DNA of 5,520 nucleotides from Erythrobacter sp. (lineage in GTDB: Bacteria; Pseudomonadota; Alphaproteobacteria; Sphingomonadales; Sphingomonadaceae). The notes under the pieces are model-generated. The model was given only the letters and a program-made list of their open reading frames with translations. It had not been told where the DNA came from and ran no database searches. The position numbers were made by a program, and so were the translations under genes. Of this stretch, positions 1 to 5,511 are shown piece after piece. The DNA is taken from the NCBI GenBank assembly GCA_003483125.1, contig DMWU01000064.1, positions 1 through 5,520 on the forward strand, in the 5' to 3' direction. Each line of letters begins with the position of its first letter. Position 1 is the first letter of the stretch.

Positions 1-1
1 A

Positions 2-445
2 GCGGAGGATGAGGGCATTGCCTGTGCAGAGAATGTGGCGGGCCAGACGGGCATCGTGAACCACGATATAATCCCGGGTGTAGTCTATACTTGGCCCGAG
101 ATTGCGGGAGTTGGCCTCACTACCGAAGAGGCAATCGAAAAAGCTGGCGGCGACAAGTCCAAAGTCAAAGTAGGCAAGTTCCCGATGATGGCAAACAGCC
201 GCGCTAAGACCAATCACGAGCCCGACGGCTTCGTAAAGGTCATAGCAGATGCTGAAACAGATCGCGTCTTGGGCGTTTGGTGCATAGCCAGTGTCGCCGG
301 CACCATGATCGCTCAAGCGGCACAGGCAATGGAATTTGGCGCTACCAGCGAGGACATCGCCTATACCTGCCACGCTCACCCGACGCATTCGGAGGCAATC
401 AAGGAAGCCGCCATGGCAGTACAGGGCAAGCCGATTCACATTTGA
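2..445 (+). CDS. lpdA: Dihydrolipoamide dehydrogenase (E3), C-terminal part; 5' end outside window
   Basis: This is the C-terminal 147 residues of an FAD-dependent disulfide oxidoreductase that reoxidises the lipoyl groups of pyruvate, 2-oxoglutarate and related dehydrogenase complexes in the cytoplasm, passing electrons to NAD+. The reading frame is open from the left edge and ends in TGA at 443-445. It covers the end of the FAD/NAD region (AEDEGIACAE) and the whole dimerisation domain (from IPGVVYTWPEIAGVG onward). The hallmark HAHPTHSE is present: the His codon at 377-379 and the Glu codon at 392-394 form the catalytic His-Glu pair that faces the active-site disulfide of the other subunit. 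The ending KPIHI resembles the mitochondrial/alphaproteobacterial type. The family is usually about 465 residues, so roughly two thirds is missing because the window begins inside the gene, not because of damage. The ATG/GTG-initiated frame at 35 is only an internal codon. Confidence 0.95.
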   Translation, partial: AEDEGIACAENVAGQTGIVNHDIIPGVVYTWPEIAGVGLTTEEAIEKAGGDKSKVKVGKFPMMANSRAKTNHEPDGFVKVIADAETDRVLGVWCIASVAGTMIAQAAQAMEFGATSEDIAYTCHAHPTHSEAIKEAAMAVQGKPIHI

Positions 446-475
446 TCCTTCACTGCCTGCTGGTTAGGAAGGTCG

Positions 476-491
476 GGAGGGAGAGAACTTT
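476..491 (+). promoter_or_regulatory. Ribosome binding site that decides the TTG start of the amidase
   Basis: The purine run GGGAGGGAGAG, with its GGAGG core at 476-480, lies ten bases before the TTG at 491. No in-frame ATG is available near the conserved N-terminus. The upstream spacer 446-490 has no convincing terminator: only a 5-bp CCTTC/GAAGG pairing with a 16-nt loop and no T-run. The amidase may therefore be read through from lpdA. Confidence 0.6.
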
Positions 492-1828
492 TGGCTTATC
501 CTAAACTTACTGACAAACCAGGTGCATTAGAAACGGCAGCGGCAATTCGCGCGGGCGAGATTAGCCCTCACGAGGCGGTTGAGGCCGCTATCGCGCGGAT
601 CGAGCATCTCGACGCCCACATAAACGCTGTGACCGTGTGCGACTTTGAGCGCGCAGTAAAGACCGCCAAGGCGATGGATGGCCAATCGCCTCGTGTCGAC
701 CAGCCGCTCTTTGGCGTACCGATGACGATCAAGGAAAGCTTCGACATTGCCGGCCTCCCCTCTTGCTGGGGGCATGAGCAATTCGCGGGCAATATTGCGA
801 AACGCGATTCAAAGCTGGCCTCCCAGTTGAAGGCCGCAGGTGCCGTGCTGATTGGTAAGACCAACGTGCCTGTCGACCTGTCAGACTGGCAAAGCTTCAA
901 TCCCGTCTACGGCCGGACGAATAATCCGCATGATCACGGTCGCTCCCCTGGCGGTTCATCTGGCGGATCAGCGGCAGCTGTGGCGAGCGGCATGGTCCCA
1001 TGCGACTATGGTACCGACATTGGTGGATCGGTGCGCGTTCCGGCTCATTTCTGCGGCGTATGGGGCCATAAGACCACTTGGAGCCTAATCAGCAAGCACG
1101 GGCATGATCACCCTGCCATGGCCGGTAATGACGGGCATGATGGCGCGCTATCAATTGCAGGGCCAATCGCTCGCAATGCCGAAGACGTCACAGCTTTGCT
1201 CAACGTCACCATGCAATTGCCATTGAGTCCGAGGCATAAGCCACTGGCTGAATGCCGTTTGCTGGCCCTGCTCGACCATCCCGATTGCCCGCTCGACTCA
1301 AATGTACGCACTCCACTGGAATCGGCCATCGAGGCCATCGAGAAAACGGGTGTGAGGGTTGATCGTAGCAGCGACTTGCTACCGGATCTTGCAGTGCAGC
1401 AAACTGACTACATCCGCATGCTCAATATCGCCATGGCACGCGGCGCGCCTGCGCCGAATGGAGAAAGAGCGACTGCTACGGATTGGTTCGACCTGCTTGA
1501 TAGGCAGGCGCAAAACCAGCTCGCCTGGGAAACTCTTTTCGCGGAATACGATTATGTAATTTCGGCCCCGGCACCGGTCCTGGCCGTGCCGCATCGTGAC
1601 GAAGCCGTGTTCAGGGGCATGCTCGACATCAACGGGCAGGAAATTCCTGCTGGCGATGGATTGGCCTGGGCTGGGCTGGCAACATTCCCGAACCTTCCGG
1701 CAACGTCGTTCCCAATCGGTGAAAGTGGTGGATTGCCCTGCGGTATGCAATTAATGGGGCCGCTTTGGAGCGATCTTGACTGTGTCGCGACCGCGGGTGC
1801 GATCGACCGGATAGTCAACGCGAATTAG
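491..1828 (+). CDS. Amidase-signature family amidohydrolase (TTG start)
   Basis: This 445-residue protein belongs to the amidase-signature family, which hydrolyses C-N amide bonds (some members act in Glu-tRNA(Gln) amidotransferase or on fatty acid amides). The Ser-cisSer-Lys triad can be placed: Lys81 in MTIKES, cis-Ser156 in the glycine/serine-rich loop SPGGSSGGSAAA, and nucleophile Ser180 in GTDIGGSVR. The 24-residue spacing between the two serines matches that known in fatty acid amide hydrolase. Length is normal and there is no signal peptide, so it is probably cytoplasmic. The TTG start is supported by GGAGG at 476-480, ten bases upstream, and by an N-terminus (AAAIRAGEISPHEAVEAAI) that fits the usual first helices. 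It starts 45 nt after lpdA and ends 9 nt before the next gene. GatA is less likely, because no gatB or gatC is adjacent and the C-terminal half is short and divergent. The substrate cannot be told from sequence. Confidence 0.9.
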   Translation: MAYPKLTDKPGALETAAAIRAGEISPHEAVEAAIARIEHLDAHINAVTVCDFERAVKTAKAMDGQSPRVDQPLFGVPMTIKESFDIAGLPSCWGHEQFAGNIAKRDSKLASQLKAAGAVLIGKTNVPVDLSDWQSFNPVYGRTNNPHDHGRSPGGSSGGSAAAVASGMVPCDYGTDIGGSVRVPAHFCGVWGHKTTWSLISKHGHDHPAMAGNDGHDGALSIAGPIARNAEDVTALLNVTMQLPLSPRHKPLAECRLLALLDHPDCPLDSNVRTPLESAIEAIEKTGVRVDRSSDLLPDLAVQQTDYIRMLNIAMARGAPAPNGERATATDWFDLLDRQAQNQLAWETLFAEYDYVISAPAPVLAVPHRDEAVFRGMLDINGQEIPAGDGLAWAGLATFPNLPATSFPIGESGGLPCGMQLMGPLWSDLDCVATAGAIDRIVNAN

Positions 1829-1837
1829 AAAGTACCT

Positions 1838-2521
1838 ATGCAGAAAGTTATGAGACGGCTCGCAAAATGGCACATCTGGCTGGGCTGGATTGTAGGCCTG
1901 CCTATCCTGATGTGGATGGTAACCGGCCTATTCATGGCATCGAAGCCGATAGAGGAAGTTCGCGGCAATCACCTGCGCAAGGAAATCTCTGCACAGCCAC
2001 TGGTCTTGCCGAACAGCGAAATCGCGGCACTTGATGGCCAATTGAGGGAAATGCGTGCCATGATGCAGGATGGTCGCCCGGTTGCGATCCTGACTACCTT
2101 GGATGGCCTTACCTTCAGGGTAGATATGGAGAGCGGCGAAATCATCCCGTCCGTCGATGCGGAAATGGCGCGAGCAATCGTGGCCGAGCGTATTGTCGGG
2201 GGCGACAATGTCAGTACGGTCACATCATTCGAGGCTAACCAAGTACCATTCGATTTCCGTCGTCCAATGCCTGTGTGGCAGGTCACCTTGCAGGATGGTG
2301 CGAATATTTATGTCGGGCGCGATACCGGCGAGATCGAGGCGGTGCGCACACACTGGTGGCGCTGGTTCGATTTCATGTGGGGGCTTCACATTCTTGATCC
2401 GCAAGACCGTGAAGACACAAGCCATCCGGTTCTAATCATTTTCGCAGCGCTGGGCACTATAGGTGCGCTATTCGGCGTCATCTTGATGTTCCGCAGACGC
2501 AAGGCGCGCGCTAAGGCCTGA
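1838..2521 (+). CDS. PepSY domain membrane protein, two transmembrane helices
   Basis: This is a 227-residue inner-membrane protein of the PepSY-associated transmembrane type. It opens with KWHIWLGWIVGLPILMWMVTG, the usual first helix (about residues 12-33) with a conserved His at its start. A periplasmic part follows, containing a PepSY-like segment (about 108-170: AIVAERIVGG, then MPVWQVTLQDGANIYVGRDTGEIEAV). After WWRWFDFMWGLHILDP comes a second helix (about 196-218) and a positively charged tail, RRRKARAKA, which should stay in the cytoplasm. PepSY proteins are variously linked to peptidase inhibition, ferric reductase-type redox proteins and siderophore uptake; nothing nearby settles which applies here. 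The start at 1838 lies 9 nt after the amidase stop with only a weak AGAAAG-like site. An in-frame ATG at 1850 is an equally reasonable start. Close spacing suggests co-transcription or translational coupling with the amidase. Confidence 0.85.
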   Translation: MQKVMRRLAKWHIWLGWIVGLPILMWMVTGLFMASKPIEEVRGNHLRKEISAQPLVLPNSEIAALDGQLREMRAMMQDGRPVAILTTLDGLTFRVDMESGEIIPSVDAEMARAIVAERIVGGDNVSTVTSFEANQVPFDFRRPMPVWQVTLQDGANIYVGRDTGEIEAVRTHWWRWFDFMWGLHILDPQDREDTSHPVLIIFAALGTIGALFGVILMFRRRKARAKA

Positions 2522-2531
2522 TATAGTACCC

Positions 2532-2559
2532 AGTTTCAACTGACTGAGCAGCTAAAACC
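2532..2559 (-). terminator. Hairpin between the two convergent transcription units
   Basis: The 37-nt gap between the stop codons at 2521 and 2559 is largely one hairpin. Read on the minus strand, GUUUUAGCUG pairs with CAGUUGAAAC around a 6-nt loop, giving 10 pairs, two of them G-U. An eleventh G-U pair uses the last base of the stop codon. On the plus strand the two internal wobble positions become C-A and A-C mismatches, so the structure suits the minus-strand RNA better. No T-run follows on either side, so it is not a classical intrinsic terminator. It may be a 3'-end stabilising or Rho-associated structure. Confidence 0.35.
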
Positions 2560-3287
2560 TATTCTGCGGTGTTGTAGCGGTCGTCGGCTTCTTCTTCACC
2601 GGGCAGCGGCCCGCCAGGATAGGCCGGACGCGGCCCCTCATCACCCGATTGCGATGCCCTTTCGCGATCAACCTCTGCCCACGCGGTGCGATAACGTTCG
2701 TCGCTCAACTGGCGATTGTCGCTTGAGGCAACGCTGCCATAGGCGACGCCTTCAATGCGACCATCGGAACCAATACTGCAGTTGAAGCTTTCGCCATTGT
2801 AGAGCCGGCCGGTAACACGCCAGCCTTCGCCTGTGCGGTCAACGCTATCGACGCTGTTGACACGCACATTGCGCTCGATCCGGGAAACACACATTTCGAC
2901 CGCACGATCGATTCCGCGCGCACCATCATATCGGGAACTATCGCGACGCTCGCGATAATCATAATTCCTGTCGCGACGATATTCTCGCTCGCGGTAACGA
3001 CGGTCGCGATCATTCCTTGATGCAGCACTGGCAATCGCGGCTATCCCGCCCAGGATCAAGACACCGGCGATCACATCTCCGGCATCGACGCGATTACGGT
3101 GACGATGGCGATAACGGTAATAGCGATGGCGCTGGACGTTTTCGGAATCTGCATCAAAAACGCCTGGTGTCGCATACGGCTCCCCAGCGGAGGCTATCGG
3201 TATCTCTGCCGCAGCGATCGGGGTTGCAGCCATTGAAACTGCTGCTGTTAACGAAGCAAAGGCTGCGAAGCGTCGGTACTGGGCCAT
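2559..3287 (-). CDS. Secreted Arg/Tyr-rich protein with two-cysteine C-terminal domain (paralogue B)
   Basis: Function is unknown. The 242-residue product starts with a Sec signal peptide (about 1-27, ending TPIAAA). A basic RHRYYRYRHRHRNR stretch follows, then a hydrophobic glycine-spaced helix (about 69-89, AGDVIAGVLILGGIAAIASA with Gly70, Gly75, Gly80). Next is an Arg/Tyr/Asp/Glu low-complexity region (91-120), then a folded-looking domain with Cys133, the WRVTGRL motif (156-162) and Cys170. The cysteine pair could form a disulfide in the periplasm. The tail is acidic and Pro/Gly-rich (ARPAYPGG region, then GEEEADD), and the paralogue lacks it. The start is secure: AGGAGG (3299-3294) lies six bases before ATG. 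It is the last gene of the minus-strand group and shares its architecture with the gene at 3405-3977. The hydrophobic helix could anchor it in the inner membrane or drive self-association. Confidence 0.8.
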   Translation of the reverse strand: MAQYRRFAAFASLTAAVSMAATPIAAAEIPIASAGEPYATPGVFDADSENVQRHRYYRYRHRHRNRVDAGDVIAGVLILGGIAAIASAASRNDRDRRYREREYRRDRNYDYRERRDSSRYDGARGIDRAVEMCVSRIERNVRVNSVDSVDRTGEGWRVTGRLYNGESFNCSIGSDGRIEGVAYGSVASSDNRQLSDERYRTAWAEVDRERASQSGDEGPRPAYPGGPLPGEEEADDRYNTAE

Positions 3288-3302
3288 AGGCTCCCTCCTT
3301 TT

Positions 3303-3356
3303 TCAGGGTGAGCGGCCACCACTCGCTCTTTGATTAAAATACCCTAGGCGGTCCAT
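3303..3356 (-). CDS. 17-residue small ORF, candidate leader peptide between the paralogues
   Basis: A short ORF reads MDRLGYFNQRASGGRSP and ends in TGA at 3305-3303. A perfect AGGAGG (3370-3365) lies eight bases before its ATG, as strong a site as that of any annotated gene here. Its stop is 15 nt before the ATG of the next gene, whose own AGGAGG begins just after the stop. That spacing suits a leader peptide or translational coupling. Codons 11-16 overlap a 6-bp hairpin (3310-3324; GAGUGG, loop UGG, CCGCUC), which translation would melt. No run of one amino acid typical of an attenuation peptide is seen. MDR.xYFxxRA faintly recalls the start of short cytoplasmic sphingomonad proteins, so a truncated remnant is the main alternative. 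Whether it is translated is unproven. Confidence 0.5.
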   Translation of the reverse strand: MDRLGYFNQRASGGRSP

Positions 3357-3378
3357 GATTGCTACCTCCTGAACCGCC
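3347..3378 (-). promoter_or_regulatory. Stem that presents the small ORF's ribosome binding site and AUG in its loop
   Basis: On the minus strand GGCGGU (3378-3373) can pair with ACCGCC (3352-3347). The 20-nt loop holds the whole AGGAGG site and the AUG at 3356-3354 of the small ORF. The stem is only six pairs, all but one G-C. It would either display the initiation site or compete with another fold of the 48-nt spacer after the upstream stop. Pairing was judged by eye and no folding energy was computed. Confidence 0.35.
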
Positions 3379-3404
3379 CTAAAAGCTGGTTTTGCACCTG
3401 CAGC

Positions 3405-3977
3405 CTAGTGCAGGCCACGAATACCGCGATAATTGATCTCCGTTACGCGGTCACGTTCGACATAGCATGTGAACTTACCACGATCTGCACCAAGGCTGTA
3501 GCTACGGTCATAGTTGTAGCGGCGATCATCATATCCGTAGCGATCACTACGATAGCCATAATGACGCTGGCCATCAACAACCAGGCGGCCCTTCACGCGC
3601 CAGCCATAGCTGGTTCGATCGATGTCGCGAATTCGGGTTACATCGGCAAAGCGATAGCCTGACCTAAGCGCGTCGCGTTCGGCATTGCGGATGCATTTGT
3701 TGATTGCCCGGCGTGCGCGCTTCTCACCACGACCATAGCCGACACGATAATCACGATCCCGGTAGCGATAACCGTCGCGATAGCGATCCTTGTTGCCGGA
3801 ACTCAGTATAGCGGCCAGTCCACCGATAATCAGTGCACCTGCGATCACTTCACCAGCGCCGATCTTGTCGGGGTCACGATGCCCGGCATAGGCCGGTGTT
3901 GCGCCTGCCAACGCCATTGCGCTCACAGCCGCAGTTGCGATCCCACCCTTCGCGAACTTCTTTACCTTCTTGCTCAT
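3405..3977 (-). CDS. Secreted Arg/Tyr-rich basic protein with two-cysteine C-terminal domain (paralogue A)
   Basis: Function is unknown. Starting at ATG 3977, the protein has 190 residues. It has a Sec signal peptide (MSKKVKK n-region, cleavage likely after TPAYA, residue 31) and a glycine-spaced hydrophobic helix (about 40-60, AGEVIAGALIIGGLAAILSS). A RYRDGYRYRDRDYR stretch (65-78) follows. The C-terminal domain carries Cys95 in AINKCIRNAERD, WRVKGRL (126-132) and Cys171 in KFTCYVERDRV. A second Arg/Tyr/Gly/Asp-rich insert (138-162) separates the two cysteines, and the mature protein is strongly basic. ATG 3977 is preferred over the in-frame ATG at 3992 because GAGGAG lies exactly seven bases before it, whereas the 3992 codon is itself within that site and the extra residues MRRTQ have no site of their own. 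It lies 131 nt after the serine hydrolase and upstream of its paralogue. Confidence 0.8.
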   Translation of the reverse strand: MSKKVKKFAKGGIATAAVSAMALAGATPAYAGHRDPDKIGAGEVIAGALIIGGLAAILSSGNKDRYRDGYRYRDRDYRVGYGRGEKRARRAINKCIRNAERDALRSGYRFADVTRIRDIDRTSYGWRVKGRLVVDGQRHYGYRSDRYGYDDRRYNYDRSYSLGADRGKFTCYVERDRVTEINYRGIRGLH

Positions 3978-3984
3978 CTGAGTT

Positions 3985-4027
3985 CTCCTCATCTGGGCCG
4001 CGGCGGGACTGCCTCGGCTATGAGGAG
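3985..4027 (-). promoter_or_regulatory. Hairpin that sequesters the ribosome binding site of paralogue A
   Basis: In the minus-strand leader, CUCCUCAU (4027-4020) pairs perfectly over eight bases with AUGAGGAG (3992-3985), which contains the Shine-Dalgarno core GAGGAG. Above an internal loop (A on one side, CCAG on the other) a second stem follows: GCCG with CGGC, an A-G mismatch, GGC with GCC, and a 6-nt loop AGUCCC. That gives about 15 pairs in 43 nt. The AUG start at 3977 lies seven bases beyond the structure. Hiding the ribosome site this way is how RNA thermometers and many riboswitches block initiation. The mismatch and internal loop would permit graded melting. No known class (for example ROSE or fourU) is recognised. 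Confidence 0.55.
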
Positions 4028-4048
4028 CTAGTTAAGCGATTCGGTTTG

Positions 4049-4077
4049 AGGTCAGGCTGAATTGGCCTTGCAGGTCA
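4049..4077. repeat. Direct repeat AGGTCA, two copies 23 bp apart
   Basis: AGGTCA occurs at 4049-4054 and 4072-4077 (TGACCT on the minus strand) in the 131-nt gap before paralogue A. The pair could be a regulator site or part of a promoter. Two six-base matches this close may also be chance. No convincing -35/-10 pair was found in the gap. Confidence 0.2.
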
Positions 4078-4078
4078 T

Positions 4079-4106
4079 GTTCAGGTTACTATCCATTTTT
4101 CTGAAC
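4079..4106. repeat. Inverted repeat GTTCAG/CTGAAC just after the serine hydrolase stop codon
   Basis: GTTCAG (4079-4084) and CTGAAC (4101-4106) are perfect inverted six-base arms separated by 16 nt, beginning three bases past the stop codon of the upstream minus-strand gene. In RNA this would be a weak stem with no U-run behind it, so an intrinsic terminator is not supported. A protein-binding dyad is an alternative. Confidence 0.2.
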
Positions 4107-4108
4107 GT

Positions 4109-5488
4109 CTATTCAATTTCCTTAAGAACATCACGGGTAAACGCGACAATATCGAAGCGCGAACCAGTTGGATCTTCGCCCCTTCTCACGATCACCACAT
4201 CCATACTGGGCACCACCACCAAATACTGCCCGCGATTTCCCATGGCCGCGAAAGTATCTGACGGGATGCCCTCGCTATTATTGAATAGCCACCATCCGGC
4301 ACCATAGCCAATCCCGCGCCCCTCTGGCTGCGGACCGCTGGGCGTGGAGACATACTCGACCCAGTCTTCAGGGAGGACTCGTACGCCGTTCGGGAGCACG
4401 CCGCCATCGAGATAAAGCTGGCCCAACCGCGCAAGATCGCGAGCCGTAGACCAGACTTGGCTGGAGAGAATATAGTCGCCTTTCCAGTCTGTCTCCGCAA
4501 CGGTGTGGTGCATGCCCAGCTTGGCAAAGACGTCAGCTGGTGGGTATGCCTCGAAACTGCCCTTGATCGCACTGATCGCCATCAGCGTATCGTTATTGGC
4601 ATAGCGATAGACGCTGCCTGGCATGTAAACCAGCGGCCAATGCGCCGCTGTCTCGTCGATGGACGAACCGCCATAGTAGAGCGTGTTTGTGCGGTTGCCC
4701 GGAGTATCTGAATACCGCCCCGAAGACATACGCAGCAAATGATCGATTGTTACCGCGCGGCGCGGATCGCTTTCGTCTTCACCCAGCCCCGCCGACACGC
4801 TCACATCAGCTTCGCCGCGATGTGCTGCCGCCCCGACCAGCGTTGAGGCGATACTCTTGGCAACCGACCAGGTGCGTTGGGGCGTATCGGGAGAGAAGCT
4901 CTCCACATACATTTCGGTCGCCTCGTTTCCGCGCAAGACGAGGACTGCCGTCGTTCTGGATCCATCGCCGTAAGTTCCGTTGAATGCGCCGGTAAACTCA
5001 TGAGTCAAATCAACCGAAAGTGACGCCACGGGCCATTCCGCAGATTTGGCAGATATAGGCGCTGATCGCATGGAACCACCGGATTTGTTTTCCGGGCTTT
5101 CCGAATGAGCCTTCAGCCCGACAGGCATATTCCTGCAACCCGCCCCATCAATATGCGCTGCCACGCGCGGCGGCATATCGTCAGCCCAGCTTACTTCGAC
5201 ACGCTCAACCGTACCGGACGAATTCCGAGTAATCTCGAACGGCAATGCGCCGACTATGCTGTCGAGTGGTGGCTGTATCCCGCTAAGTTCCCATTGGAGC
5301 ACACTCTCCGGGGAGCGCGTCGCACCGTTGCGCTCCGCGTTCGCGATCGCTCCACAAAGGAACAACGCCTTATATCCGGCCGCCAGGACGCGATCATATC
5401 TTTGGTCAAGCAGTTCCTGCTGCGACTGGGCGATTACCGGGGTGGCGATAAGCAGCGTCGTAGCTGCGACAAATGCTGTACGGATCAT
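4109..5488 (-). CDS. Exported serine hydrolase, beta-lactamase/penicillin-binding-protein fold (class C-like)
   Basis: This 459-residue exported protein has a clear Sec signal peptide (MIRTAFVAATTLLIATPVIA, cut after residue 20). Residues 21-125 form an extra N-terminal region with Cys45 (ALFLCGAI) and Cys118 (DGAGCRNMP), able to form a disulfide. A polar linker (about 126-150) leads to the catalytic domain. The SxxK motif is Ser208-Val-Ala-Lys211 in TWSVAKS, and the second motif is Tyr296-Ala-Asn298 in YRYANND. The third, usually KTG or HxG, appears to be Asn418-Arg-Gly420 in MGNRGQY. DHLLRMSSG and STARDLARLGQLYLDGG are typical of this family. Members include esterases, D-aminopeptidases and cell-wall peptidases as well as AmpC, so antibiotic hydrolysis should not be assumed. 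The ATG at 5488 is the only start: a TAG lies four codons upstream. The ribosome site is weak (GCGGA). Transcription direction matches the two paralogues downstream. Confidence 0.88.
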   Translation of the reverse strand: MIRTAFVAATTLLIATPVIAQSQQELLDQRYDRVLAAGYKALFLCGAIANAERNGATRSPESVLQWELSGIQPPLDSIVGALPFEITRNSSGTVERVEVSWADDMPPRVAAHIDGAGCRNMPVGLKAHSESPENKSGGSMRSAPISAKSAEWPVASLSVDLTHEFTGAFNGTYGDGSRTTAVLVLRGNEATEMYVESFSPDTPQRTWSVAKSIASTLVGAAAHRGEADVSVSAGLGEDESDPRRAVTIDHLLRMSSGRYSDTPGNRTNTLYYGGSSIDETAAHWPLVYMPGSVYRYANNDTLMAISAIKGSFEAYPPADVFAKLGMHHTVAETDWKGDYILSSQVWSTARDLARLGQLYLDGGVLPNGVRVLPEDWVEYVSTPSGPQPEGRGIGYGAGWWLFNNSEGIPSDTFAAMGNRGQYLVVVPSMDVVIVRRGEDPTGSRFDIVAFTRDVLKEIE

Positions 5489-5501
5489 TCCGCGACACTA
5501 G

Positions 5502-5511
5502 GCAAGCTTGC
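5502..5511. repeat. Perfect 10-bp palindrome upstream of the serine hydrolase
   Basis: GCAAGCTTGC is fully self-complementary and lies 14-23 bases before the ATG at 5488, where an operator or the promoter could sit. Only 32 bases upstream of this gene are in the window, so a promoter cannot be judged. Confidence 0.2.

Noticed and set aside
447..472. Terminator after lpdA
   Set aside because: Only CCTTC/GAAGG can pair (5 bp, 16-nt loop) and no T-run follows.
491..1828. gatA, the Glu-tRNA(Gln) amidotransferase subunit A
   Set aside because: There is no gatC or gatB beside it, and the C-terminal half does not resemble GatA beyond family features.
3098..3135. Tandem repeat or CRISPR-like array from repeated CGATGGCG/CGATAACG words
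   Set aside because: These are Arg/Tyr/His codon runs inside the low-complexity region of paralogue B, irregular in period and explained by the protein.
3978..3992. Five-residue N-terminal extension MRRTQ of paralogue A from the ATG at 3992
   Set aside because: That ATG lies within the GAGGAG-containing stem arm that serves the ATG at 3977, has no site of its own, and would precede a complete signal peptide n-region.
4052..4096. 14-codon minus-strand ORF (ATG at 4096, TGA at 4052) in the gap before paralogue A
   Set aside because: No Shine-Dalgarno sequence precedes the ATG (only an A-run), it has no spacing relation to the next start, and it is short enough to be chance.
4109..5488. Chromosomal antibiotic-resistance beta-lactamase (ampC)
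   Set aside because: The fold and first two motifs match, but the third motif is Asn-Arg-Gly, there is a large N-terminal extension, and no ampR-like regulator is adjacent in the window. A generic serine hydrolase call is safer.
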